Assembly: GCA_023333565.1 (NCBI GenBank)
Contig: JAJKFH010003493.1
Location: 1,984,001 to 2,048,000 of the forward strand
From: Puffinus mauretanicus
Taxonomy: Eukaryota > Chordata > Aves > Procellariiformes > Procellariidae
Length of the DNA: 64,000 bases
Direction of reading: 5' to 3'
Positions 39,628 to 52,985 of this stretch are shown in pieces. The position numbers and the translations under genes are program-made. The notes under the pieces are model-generated. The model ran no database searches and was not told the DNA's origin. It saw only the letters and a program-made list of their open reading frames with translations. The first letter of the stretch is position 1; every line of letters begins with the position of its first letter.

Positions 39628-42600
39628 TAAAGACTATAGCAAAATCCAGATACAAAGAGGAGAAGATAGGCAGTTTCTGATTTTTTGAATGGCTACTCAA
39701 AAATGGAAGAGTTTTCAGTAAGTTTTCAGTGTTTTCTTTTACAGGGGGAAGAAAAAGAAGAATGTATACAATAAACAAATTGAAGAAAGAATCTGTAAAG
39801 CTGACTTTATTGGAAATACCGAATCTTAGAAAATTACATCCAATTGTCGTTCCTGCTATAGCACAAGACTGAAATTTCCTGAAGAGCAGCTCTGCAAAGC
39901 TGAACAGCTCTGGGATCCATGCTGCAAATTCAATTGCACTCCATTTCCAGAAGAAGCTAAAGAAAATACCCCTTTAGGAAATTTCCTCAAAGGAACACTT
40001 CATTCGGGATTAGAAAGAACCTCTGTTTCCATTAGCAGGTCGGTCAGTAAGCGCAGAGAGTAATGGAAGGTCACTTGCCGAGGCCAATCAGAGTATTTCT
40101 GCAAACTGGGAAGCTGACCGCTTATGGATTGGGTGATGGTTTACAATAACCAGAAAATACAGATAGGTGTATCTTTCAAAACAAATTCAAAATAAGTAGC
40201 TAGCAAAGAGCATCTGAATATCTACTTAACGTGTAAGTGAACAGAATTAGATAATGGATAATTCCATTTTGTACACTTATGAAACCCCTTAATTTTGGAG
40301 TTACTTCTCTAAGATGTGCCAATCAGAAAATCTTTAAGTTCTTGCTTAGAAAAACGCAAACTACAATTTAAAAGGATACCCAAAGCAAGCAGAACAGTGA
40401 CCCCAACCATCTCACCAGCATCAAAGTCAATGCCCAGCCAGAACTACACTCAGCAAACTATTCTACTCTCCCCCTTTCTTCCAATGAAAATGGTGCACTT
40501 TGTTGTGAGGTCTAGCAAGCTATCCTAAATCTAAATTTAACAGATCAATTGCTTGTATATCCTTCTCTATCAGTCTCATTACCCAGTTTCTTTTTAAAAA
40601 GAAGAGTTAGAAAATGAAAGCTAGTTCATTGTAATTTTACACGTCTGTAATTGCTGTTCAGTAAGTATAAATAAATATGGCAAAGTGTAAAAAAAAAAAA
40701 AGGTAGGCTATTACTATTAATAGGAAATCTGAGAGTTTAATTTCTGAGATGTTTGCTCAGATATCCATATTTCCTTATTTGCTGAATTACCTCTACAGAC
40801 AAAGATCATATTATAAAATGTTGTATTAAACATAGTGGAAAGCTGCATTTTTTTCCTACACTGTAACAACTTTCTGGGTGCACACAGGACAGCCTGTACT
40901 CCACATCTGTAATTGAAGGCCACACGTGGTCCTTAAACTAATGGAGAGCTATGAAATAGATTGACAAGATGAGACCAAAAGAAAAGGTTTTTCCCCCTCT
41001 CTAGTGAAGAAAATTGAAAAAGTAAAATCCGTTAGAACCTACTCACAAGAAAATAAAAACACACTCCACATCCATTGCATGCAAACCAGGGGACTTCTCA
41101 GCAGGCAAGCATACCAGCATGATTCGCAGCCCACCTGCTTCTGGCATCTCTTCTCGGTACGTCACGATGTGATTTGCATAGACAGCGCTTTTACACGTAC
41201 ATATAATTTACTTAATTCTGTTGAAGCTGTTGCAAAATGTGCATACGTTACTGATCTGGTGTGAACCTCAGCTTTCATCCATCTGCTAATAAGCCACAAC
41301 AGCTATTGGCAGGTGAAAGTTGGATAGAAATGTGACAAACACATCTACAAGGACTCTTCAATACCTACCTTGGTGAAAGAAACCATGATTCAACTCCAAT
41401 AACAACAGGTACACACACAATTAAATCTGAAGTTTCTTCTTTTTATGGTGTGTATTCTCAGGTATAGAAAAGAATAGACACTGCCAGAAGAATAAGACTC
41501 AACAATTTTAGTTTAATAATAATAATGAACAAACCATAGCTGTTATGGACTGGTTACTGGCCAAAGACCCTGAAAAGATACGCCAAGGTCAGCAAGCATG
41601 AAGGCTACATCTATATTCGGAAATGCTCTTGGGGATGTCATGGGCACTATGGCTGGCTGACGTACAATGGGAAAGTCCACATCTACGTTAGTTAATGCCT
41701 TCAGCCTCTGAAATGGAATGGCTGCATCAAAACCACAGGAGGTGGCTGCACGCAGGAGGAGCGCTAGTTGGTACAGCCAGAAACACCTTCCAGGTACGCA
41801 GCACGGCAAAGCAGTGCCCCAAAACGTGGCTGGTCACCCACACCATAGTTTGAGAGTTTGATGCTACTGTTCTTTTTTGAGAAAGCCTTCACTGACGGTA
41901 TCGGGAATTTTGCACGAGAAGGGAGTGCAAGATTTAAGCCAAACGATCATATGTCCTTATTTGATAGTTTATGCAAAATAAGAGAGTAGTTTCCAGTTCC
42001 TGTTTCCACAGGACATTAGCCCTTGTGCTCACAAATAACTGGAGCAGCGTGTTAGCACAGTTAGAAAATAATCTGGGATAATCTATGCACTTCCATAGTA
42101 CCGGCATCACTGCCAGAAAAAAATTAAAATAATTAGTAAAAACAACTATTCTCACAGCTTAAGATGAACCCCTGGTCTATGTCTGAGGGCAACAGGCAGG
42201 ATAAGAGGGTGATTAGCTATGGACGTATGCACTATACCCCCCCTACAGACACTGCTGCCCCAGAAGCCCAGCACAGGGGAGCAGCAGAGGTATAATCCAG
42301 AACTTGAGCCCAAAGCACTGGAAATCAAATATGGCATTCAAACACGCAACACAATTTTCATTTTTGTTATCTGTCATGGTTGGCAATTTTTTTTTCTTCA
42401 TTCCATGTCACTCACACAACCCAGAAAGAGATTTTAAAACATATGGTTACACAAAATTTTTGTTCCTGATCCCATCTATTTCATCATGTTTCCTTGCTCT
42501 CGGTGGACTTCCAATAAATATATGCTTCCCCTTCCTTCAAAAATTTGAAATAAATTCAGTACCTGGTGAAAGTTTTATCTTCCAATCAAACAGAAAAATT

Positions 42601-44882
42601 AATTAAGAACTTACTGAAACACAGATACCAGCTTTTCAAAGGACACCTGGCTTTCCTGGTTTTGTTATTTTAAAAAGTAAAATCTCAAAGACAGCATTAA
42701 AACAATCAGGTCTCCTCTGATAGTATGAAATATATAAAAATTCCAGGTTTTCAGTACTACATTTAAATTAGTTGCAACTTATCTAGTGTCTTTCTGCATA
42801 TGGCACTGCTTTCTGCAAACAAATGGCTTTGAATGTTGCTATACTGCAAAGTGCTTACAGTTAAGATCAGATTATATTAATAGTATGCAGAAATGTATCT
42901 CAAAATACATTTTTCACCTTCTAGAAAATGATTGTTGATTTAGCTAAAACTAGGAGCAATTTTCTATGATTTGAGGAATTTTTCATAGCTGTGCATGAAC
43001 GACAGCACGCATCTCTACTGCTGGCACTGTCACTTACTAATACAGCTTAAATGGAGATGAATACAGCTTGATCATTCAAGCTGATCTGTATTTTTCTTTC
43101 AACTGATAGAAGCTTTTACAATTGCATTGCTGCAAACAATATTACTTCTTTCCCTGATACAAATCATACTGTAACCAAATATTTAAAGCTCAGGAAAAAA
43201 AGCATTTTCAACTTTACATTTCTTACTTTTTGTTTCAGTTGTAGGTGATTAAAACATGCCAGAAAAAAAAAGCCAAACAAATATACGGAATATTAGTTAG
43301 CTGGTTTTATGAGGCTTGCTTTTATTTTTATTTTTAGTGTTAAGTAACTTTGAGAAAATTCTATGTCTGGATCCTTAATTCCCAGTAAAGGGGCATAAAT
43401 AAGGCTTAAATATAATTAAATCATAGCTAGAAGCTAACATGTGCAAGAGTAGTGTTATCAAAAAGAACTGCTGCTTAAGATCCCTCTACGATCCCAGAAC
43501 TGCCTAAGAAAATGCAAATCTGTCCTCACATGATGTAAGAGGCATTATTAAAAGAAAAAGGCATCTGTCCTGAAGGACACTGTTCCATAAACTGAACTTT
43601 GCTATGACAATCCCTAAAATATTTTAGGCCACTCATCAACATTTCTTGCAGACGAAAGCATAATACCCCTGCCATCAAACTTCAAATAAATAAATAAAAT
43701 CAAAACCAGTTCCACTCTCTATCAGTAACATTTTGTGAATCCATTGTTGACTGATGCTGATCGCGGATTCACGTACTGCAACGGGGCAACCCCAACCCTC
43801 TGAGTGTCCAGAGGGACATAACCATGGGGGACATCATGGAGAATATTAACACAGCTGTGCTTTGGGCACCTAACCCAATGGCTCGTGGGGACAGGCTGCT
43901 CGGGAGGGTGACCCAGAGTAGATCTAGTTTAGATGCTCTGAATCAGCCATCAGAGGAGCTCCCCTCTCTCCACTGACTGCAGAGAGCGCCCAGTCTTCAA
44001 CATCAGGCAACTAATTTTGGGCCTCAAGTTGAGTGGTAGGACTACCTCCCACTGCATCTGTAAGCAAATAAGATAAAGCTGTAACAAAATGACAGCTTTT
44101 CTCCCAAGCTAAACATCCACGTGGATCAGCAAATCTGGACAAAGCAAAAATGGTTTAATTGTCTCTCTTTTCTTCCTTTTCTTCTCCTACAGGTATCTCA
44201 TATTTTTTTTGTGGGAGTCAGTCCTACAGAATTATAGACCTAAATTTCAAGGTTTATATCAATGGCTATTTTCCATACTGCTTACGGTCTTTGCAATTAA
44301 AAAAATACATATATATTTGAGTCAGGAAGGTGTCAAGCAAATGGACATACTTTCATAGCTGAAGACCTTTGAAAATATATTAAATGTAGCTACCCTTTTA
44401 ATTTAATGATCCCATATTAGATGTGATTTTATATGAAAACTCTGATGGAAGGAAAGTATTCTTCTTTCATGATAAAAGCCGACCTGGGATCACTTGGTAT
44501 TGAAGTAATTTATCTACGTTTTTGTCTGTTAGCATCAACAACAGGCAGAGAGGCACCTTGATCATTCAGACGAAACTGCTGGACCATAAACCTATCCTCT
44601 TATATGCTGCGCTGTCTTCTCTCCTGAAGCTGCTCTAGGCATCTTTGCTGCCCACCAAATTCAAGCCAGGAATCCGGGCAAGATTGCCAGCAGAGGAATG
44701 CCATCTTTTAAACACCCAGAACAAGGGACAAGGCTTTCAGAGACAGCTGAAGCTGCCAGAACACCAGCTTCTCCTCCTCGCCCACACAATGATGGCATTG
44801 TGTGGGGTATCCAGCCCACTACACTCAGTCTCCCTTTCTGCAATCCCGGCTACACTGACGAGTCAAGTCAGGACCGAAGAGC

Positions 44883-44899
44883 TGAGCTTTCGGTGACAG
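44883..44899 (-). promoter_or_regulatory. Sequence resembling the RARB beta-RARE (DR5)
   Basis: On the minus strand it reads CTGTCACCGAAAGCTCA. The known RARB P2 element is GGTTCA-CCGAA-AGTTCA. The five-base spacer is identical and 13 of 17 positions match, but the half-sites are CTGTCA and AGCTCA, each off consensus. No TATA box or first exon follows, so it is not the P2 promoter. It could be a diverged or chance element. Confidence 0.25.
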
Positions 44900-45749
44900 C
44901 CAGCCCTATAACCACTTGGACCAGCTGGATAAATCCGAGTTGCTCATTTTGTATTGAATTTGTTTGCGTGCTAGCTAGCAACACTCAGAGACCGGGGGGG
45001 CGAGGGGGAGAAAGACTTCAGAAGTCTTTAACTGAGGTCATGAAACACACAAGTAGATTCCAAAACCTGCCTCTGAAATGCCACACAGTTTACAAAATGG
45101 AAAAGTTGTAAATAAGCTGAATATTGTCAATGTGTTGTATTTTACACGTAAAAAGGTGGACTGGCTGTGGATTTTTTCTTACAAAATACAAGTGCACTGT
45201 GAAGATCAGTTCGGTTTTGAGATTCTAATACATACACAAAGCCATTGACAGGCCATGATGCACATAAGCCTTTTGCAGCATAACACCCAGAAATAAACAC
45301 AAAGCCAAGATTATTTTTTTTAAACCAGCTTAAAACACCAAAAAAATCCTGACTGCTGAATTCGACTGACCAAACTGAGAAGAAGCTGGGGATATCAACC
45401 TTCTGAAAGCTCCCAGATTTCAAGTTTGGAAGGCAAGAAGTCAGGTACTCTAAATCTATAATCACAAATAAAATTTTCAGCATGAACACACTAAAATTAG
45501 AAAACAAGATAGCTTAAAATTATTTAGACGGCTCCTAAACTTTCATTGTGGTTCATAAGTGCATATTATGAAATACTCCAGCCCCTAAAAACCTTAAAAG
45601 ACTCGTATATTAAAACAAGCCACAGAACAGCCTTTCTAGTGGGGCACAGTACTGAAGACTTTAGTAATGAGTAAGACAGAAGGATCACTTAAAAAAGGGG
45701 CGCTTAGAATACCGAGAAAGTGTTTGGCAAAAGAGGTCAGGAGGTTGTT

Positions 45750-46620
45750 CCCAGGTACCTGAAAGAATAAGGTCCAAGGATGACAGTGAGGGGAAAAAGG
45801 GGAAGGAAGGACAGGAGAAGGGACCAATCTAATCACCACACGAGAAGACCACAGCAATGGATTGACAATGAAGGCAGCTGAAGGCAGATTCTGGAAGAAA
45901 AAGGACAACAAATCATGAGAATTACAATGCTGCAGATCAGAAATGATGTCATTACGGCATGATGTCTGAAAAAACCGCACGCCATGAGATTACAGTTGGT
46001 GATGTCACAAAGAGAGAGGATGGAAAGTTCTGTCTTCATGAACTCTGTGAAGGAGCCATTTCAGGAGACATTGAATAAACAGTAAGCAAGGAGGAGAATC
46101 TAAAGAGCCCGGAAAGGCAGGAAAAAGAAAGCCTGCTGAATCAAAGGCAGTCGTCAACCCAAAATCTTGAGGACAGAAAGCTGTCCCTTTGCACTAGAGA
46201 GAGACTGCTAATGATCACTGGGATGGCAGCTTCACTGGAGCTCAAAGCGGAAAGGAAAAGGAGAAGGAAACAGAGAGAGAACTAGAAGAAAACCATGGGA
46301 GAGCCAGCACAGAAAAACAAAAGGAATGGGGCCCTAATCAGATAAATACGATGTGAGCAGAGTTTTCCATTTGTGTTTCCCTTGAGAAACAAGACTGCCA
46401 GGACTTCGAAGGGAAAGGTAAATGAGTCGGAAAGGAAAAAGGAAAAGACTTGAGAAAAGGACCTCAGAGCAGAGGGAGGTGCAACGCAGGAGGAAAAAGA
46501 GTGAATTTAACATCACAGAACAGAGATTGCAAATCAGGTGAAGAAAGAAATGGTGGAAGTAAGAGTGAAGAAAGAGAAAATGGCAACAAGATCAGAGGGA
46601 AAGAGAAAAAAAAGATAATT
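45750..46620 (+). repeat. Purine-rich strand-asymmetric stretch
   Basis: Over roughly 0.9 kb the plus strand is dominated by A and G, with repeated words such as GAAAG, GGAAAG and AGAGAGA but no strict repeat unit. The minus strand, and so the RARB pre-mRNA, is rich in U and C. Patches continue to about 47340. Short tandem units also occur (GAAGGCAG twice near 45870-45887). It may be an old degenerate microsatellite field or a diverged repeat internal region; I cannot match it to a family. Confidence 0.5.
45944..46007 (+). promoter_or_regulatory. Three TGATGTC words (CRE/ATF-like)
   Basis: TGATGTC occurs at 45944-45950, 45960-45966 and 46000-46006; the first and third continue with A to give TGATGTCA, one base off the palindromic CRE TGACGTCA. 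They sit inside the purine-rich stretch. Low support: motifs only. Confidence 0.15.
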
Positions 46621-47682
46621 AATACTTGATTCGGCTGGTATTTTAGTCTAGCTTTTTATGGAATGAACTTTGTGTAACCCAGCTGTCCCTAAGCGAGGTT
46701 GCCTCTCCCCATCCCAACAGCTTTTCAAAACACTGGTCAGCTTTAGTGAAACTGCAAATCCCAAAGAAAATAAAGTTCTTTGAAATTGCATGGAGATGTG
46801 TGTTGAGGTAAAGGAGAAATAAATTTGTGTTTCCTAACTAGACAAAAAGCTGTAACATGAATTCTTCCTTGTTATTGCTCCCTGATTCACCAGAGAATCA
46901 GCATGAAACTCCAGCTCCATACCCAGGCAGAAGCCTTCAATGAAACACAGGCTCTCTAATAAACCTGGGTTAACCAACTGAAAGGCAGAGATCCGCAGGA
47001 GACAAGGCTTCCCTAGCAGCAGTGCTCAATGCTCAGTGCTTATTTAAACTCGCAAAACAACTAGCTAAATTTTTGTATGAAGGAGGCTGGAGAGAAAGAG
47101 AAGCATGAAAAACTGATATTGGGAACCGAGGGTGAAGGCAGACTTGAGTACAGGCAGGAGCCTGAGTGGTTAGAAATAAGAAGTACAAGGTGGCAGCTTT
47201 CTTATGGTACAGGACCAAGAAATGAATGTGTGAAAGCAAGTGTATAGTAAAGATGAAGGAAAAGAAAAATAAACCAAACAGTCCAAAAGGGCTCAAGAGA
47301 AAAGGGTAACATTCTTCAGAGAAAAAGTAGAAACTGGCAACGTAGAGGTTTCTGAGGCTGTCTCTGGTGGTGTGGTCACGTACTGCTGTCTGCTGTCATC
47401 CAGCACATCACTTCTGTTGACCTGAAAGCTCAGACAACTTTCAACAGCAAATGTAGTAAATGACGGTCCACCAAAGGGACCACTAGTTGACTCAATCTTT
47501 GCCAGTTCCTGGTACTCACTAAGGAAGTTGCTTCAATAAGTGGAAGAGATTCATAAAATCCTAGTCCAACCTGTTGAACAGCTAGTGTCAACTAACCCAA
47601 ATATTACCAGTCTCAAGCAGCCAAGTGACTGCTTTGGAATCTTGTTATTTCTCATAGACTGACAGGTTTTGTACGTAACTAA

Positions 47683-47696
47683 TTTTTTTTTTTTTT
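47683..47696. repeat. T14 tract
   Basis: Fourteen consecutive T. Simple repeat in the 21.4-kb intron. Confidence 0.75.
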
Positions 47697-49302
47697 CTTT
47701 TAACAGCAGCTATTGCCAAGTGCTGAATTACTGCATCTTGCAAATTAGCAAATAAGTGAACATGATTTTTTTTGTTGTTGTTGAATAATGGCTAACACAT
47801 TACAAGATGGATTTCTTCATGTATTTTGACAAGTGTGGTCTTGCTTTAATTATTTATGAAAATGCTTTGCAGTATGCCAATAAAAGCCCTACATTATATT
47901 TTTGCATATTTTTGAAAAATAATGAAGTCTTAGGGACTTGGGACCTTTCTGCCACAGTCTGCGATTACATCTGTGCTTAGAGGGAACACGTGGGTGAGCA
48001 AATGACACCACCATTTGTGTGCTAGCGTCTGAGTACGATGAGATTTCCTATTTAATGAAATCAGCTACAGCATATTCTTACCACAGTTCTTCCTAACTGA
48101 CACTTAAATTTTGATGGTTTTGTGGCATCTAAAAGAAAAACATACAGACATGATATCCAAGGGAAACCTCAATACCAGAAAGAGATTCTAAAACTGAGGT
48201 GAGCTTAAATAGTTACTTTCACTACTTCAGTATCCACAGCTATAAAACAGGGAGGGAACCAGACTCCCATCCTATAGTTTTCTGCCTAATAACACAAACC
48301 CAGGACCATGATATGTCACTACAAAAGGCCAGTAGCATGGAAGAAGTTGCAGGTTCAAAGGATAAAATAAAAATGGCTAACTCTACAGTATCTGAAAAAT
48401 ATTATAACATTTCACAAAAATAAACCAGAAAAATACCTTTTATTCATTTATTCTAATAACTTACTTTATGTAGATATAGCACCTGTCACATTTTCGGCAT
48501 GCATTAGTATCTTCACTGTACTAAGCACTACACAACTATTTTAATTTGAAGGATGAAAATCATACGTGTTTTCTTTAATTGTTAAAAAAGAATATTGCAC
48601 TAGGGTATCATAACTAATAAAGTTAACTATGAGAGCAGACGTCCTATGGTATCTTTTCTTTAGCATTTTTTGCACTACCTTCTTCCTTGCTCGCCTAACA
48701 TTCACTGCACGTACAGCTCTAATTATTGCCATACACACATGGTTTAGCTGACATTGCTTCTCTGATGTGTACCTTGTCTTTAGACATTCTCTACTTTAGA
48801 ACGGTGTATCGTATTACCACATCCTATGGGTAGTCAATTCAAGCTCTGACAACCACAGCACTGCAAAGTAGCAGACGTGCCAGCCCTGTAGTCCGCCAGA
48901 TTAAATTTTGTGAAGACCAACCTGCTAATCCTTAAATTCCCAATTTGATTTGGGATTTGTTAGATAGATAGAGACTATGCCAAAAATTTCCAGATGATCA
49001 GATTGTTTTCCCAAATTCCACCCCCTGGATACACAAAGGTAGCAGCTCACAGAAAAAGCCAGGCTGAGAGCAGACAACGGCCACATGAGTTCTCAGGGTA
49101 TACCTGACCTACAGATGGACAGTGAAGAGTTTTAATGTGTCTTCACTTTATTCTTTGATTATCTCTCCATCCACAATCACATTCTCATGTTAGTCAATAC
49201 TTACGGAAGTCCCTTAAAGACATACTTTGGCAGCAGTTATGAAGGGAAGTAATTCCATGATGGTCATTTACTTGGCTTTACTCATGAACCAGAATTAATT
49301 CA

Positions 49303-49614
<312 letters not shown>

Positions 49615-52600
49615 TTAAATTACTAATTATTTACTGTATTATAACTATTAAACTGGCCCATATTTATCTTTGTATAATAAACATTCATTTGTCTTTCCTA
49701 GCAAAATTTAAGGGGAACTAAAGTAAGGCAAGTAGTGACAGGACTATATGCTATAGCCTCAAAAGCTCATTTTTAAGTACCTGATCATTTTTCATGATCC
49801 AGCTACTCAACATCACAAAAGCTTCAGCTCACATCAGATATATGGCTTGAATCTCTTACCAGGCTCCAAAAATGGAGAACCTTGGGCTCACCCTCTGGTT
49901 TTAGCCTATTGAATCGCGTGGGATCCCTGTGCGCACACTCGTTATCAACCTTCAAAGGGTAACAGTTTGTGGCATGTACCCTTCCGATCGGTACCTGATT
50001 TGGGGAGAGCTCTTGTATCTCTTGCCTTTGTCTACAACAGGGAACACTTCCAATGTGCAATTCTGCCACAACAGGATAGGGGCATGCATCAGGACATATG
50101 TAAAGAGACAAACGACTAAGTATAAGACCCGAAGTGAAAATTACCTGAACAAGTGTTTTTTTTTCATCTGTAAAACTGCCACAACCCAGCAACGCATCCT
50201 TACCTACCTTCAGATTTGTAACATCAGGAAACCTCTCTGAGAAGAAGCTACTTACACATTATGACCCCACATCCCTTTATTGCCTTAATATTTCTAGATG
50301 GTCATTTGTTTTGAACCTGCTGAAAAGCCAGTTATCCCTTTCAGGGAAAGGACGTGAAAGCTCTACAATGCGAGATAAGACATGCGAACTACATCTTTCC
50401 AAAACATCTGCATTAGTTTTCTGTGATATGCTGTCATCATTCCTCACATTTATTGTAGATGTGCAATACATTTTCATGTTTCACCTAGCCGTTCTGCTGC
50501 TTCTCAGATAAATCCCTCTAACTTTTCAACAGATATACAGAAATGACAGGATCTGTGAACTCAGATCTATCCAGAAATATTAGGCACTATCAGCAGAGCT
50601 AAATCTCAAGAGTACTAACAGCAGGCCCTAAAGAATATTACTCAATGGAAAATCTTAGACAAGATTTACTGTACATGATATTTTTCAGATTACAAAGATG
50701 ATACATTTGTATTAAACTCATGATTCATTGTCAGCTCACGCTCTGCAGAATTCACAGAGGGCATCACGGGGCACGATGCAACTTCTGATTACTTGCGAGA
50801 CAAGGGCTCCTTTCTGCCATTTTTACTTGGGTTAAGCTACTATCAACTTCAAGGACGGACATTTCTTGAGAACAAAATGAATGCTACAGTGATGTGTTAA
50901 AGGCTCTGATTCTAAGCAAAGAAATATCTTTCCAACGGGAACAATTTATTTATATATCTAACAATAATGAGGCTGTGAAAAAACAGAAAAGTAAAATAAC
51001 ATGTGGCTCCATAAACTGTGACGTTAAGACAATGTCCAGAACTATACTTATCTTTTTCAGCATTAAATACACTGAACCTTGGCAAACCAAAAAGCTAGAT
51101 GTTCCTATGGCACCAAGCAAACTTTAAAGAAGTTTTTTTCTTAATGAAAACACAGATGAGAATGATCATTTCTTTTCAACAGTAATTTCTGGTATTTAAG
51201 AGAGACAGAGAGTGCTCTGTTATTGATCTCTGCACAGCCATCCTCCTTGAATCAATAATCTATTAGTACTTTTAAATTAAAGTTAGATTCATCAAATGCC
51301 CTTGAGAGGCCTCAAACATTCTGTGCCTTATTTCATGCTCGTACATGAATTATGGTGGCTTCCAATCAGTCTGTGGAATGATAAAATTTTAGCTTTAAAA
51401 CTCTAATACCAGCAGACAATGTGTTTCGTATTAGCTCATTCAACTCTCCCAATCCACCTAAAAGGCAGTTTTTAGGCTCCCCGTGGGAAAACAAGGTTGT
51501 GTCATTCAATAAAACAACTGCACTCCTGCAATCCTTCTGTGATTTCAGTTTGGGGAAAGCAGTCTTTGAGGAATAATACTGATACACTTCTGCTTTTTTG
51601 ATGATTTCATCCTAAACAAGCACCAGCATCCAACAGCAGTGTTCAAACCACGAACCATATGTACAACAGAGGTCCGTCAGGCAGCGGCCAAGCACCAGGA
51701 ACTTGCGATACCCAGCTCAGTTCATAAATACACAACATAGTCAGCAACTGAAGAGCTGAAGGTGCTGCTAGAGAATTTTTTTCTGGAAAATTTGAAAAGG
51801 TATATGAGAAGGAAAGAGCCAGTGTAAACTAGGAGACCCTCCCTAAAATACCCATCATATATATATATGCCACTAAAAGGGCTCAATCTATTCAATATAA
51901 TACTTGCATCAGCTGAACCACCATCTAGAGAGTTTGATTTTTTTTTTTTGGTAAGAAAACCCAGTTTGGGACCATTCACTTTTGATCACAGGCAAGATGT
52001 ACAGCTTTCTGGAGAAGGCTTCAACTCAGGTTACACACGCTCGACTCTTACTCTGGCTTCTCACTTACTATTCTTCCTTGGACTTAGCCTTTCTTTATTT
52101 GAAAATGTATGTACTGCCAGCATGGAAATGCAGAAATCCGGTGCAGGCATCTGTAGCAATTCATGCTCAGCAGGTATAAAGCGTTATTTCTGTATCATGT
52201 CGGTGGCCAGTGGACGCGTGACAGCAGAACCCGCTGTCTTCTATGCGTGTCTGCACGTGCCAGGTGGAAAAAAGAAAGGATGGGGGGCGGAAAGCTGACA
52301 TTTCCAGAAAAGGCATTTTTAAAGCAGTCTCACAATTTTAGGAAGAATTCAAAGAAATAAAAAATAAAGCAAACTACTTCTTTCCATGCCCTGCTGTCTT
52401 GTCCTGGGGGATGTGACACTTCAGGGTCCCTACTCACCTGAGAAAACAGAGCCTCAGTGCCGTCACCCAACACCTGAATGCCGCTTAAAGCACACAGGGA
52501 CTCTCAAACAATCGGTCACTTCACAATTCCTAAGATGTCTGAAATATTTCTAAAGGTTAGATAAAGCAGCAGATAAGATCTTTTTTAAAAGCACAGTGTG

Positions 52601-52966
52601 CTTTGTGAGAGCTAATTTACTGCTGGCTAAACCATGTTGACAGATGGAGGAGGTATTTTACTTTGTGACCAACTAGAAGCAGGCAGGCATTATGAAATGC
52701 TTTGCGTTTCGCTAGAAACTTAGATTATTAAGCTTGTATGTTAATGCACACTTTGGACAGTTGAGTCTTAAAAGAATAAGAAGTTGTAAAGCAAATGGCA
52801 TTTCCTGGATAGCCTCAAGGGAATTTTGAATACTGAGCTAAGGGTCCCTGGTGGGAAGCAGCAATTTCAGCTAATTAGGGTGAATAGCAAAGTGTTGCAT
52901 TTGGTCAAAACATTCTGTTAACCCTCATTTTTGTTGGCACCAACAAGAGTCTGGATTTTTTGCCTC

Positions 52967-52985
52967 TTTTTTTTTTTTTTTTTTT
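52967..52985. repeat. T19 tract
   Basis: Nineteen consecutive T. Simple mononucleotide repeat; in the transcript (minus strand) it is an A run. Confidence 0.85.

Noticed and set aside
47530..47600. Possible second CR1 remnant (AGTCCAACC-like wording)
   Set aside because: Only about ten bases resemble the CR1 3' end in reverse orientation. Too short and too diverged to call.
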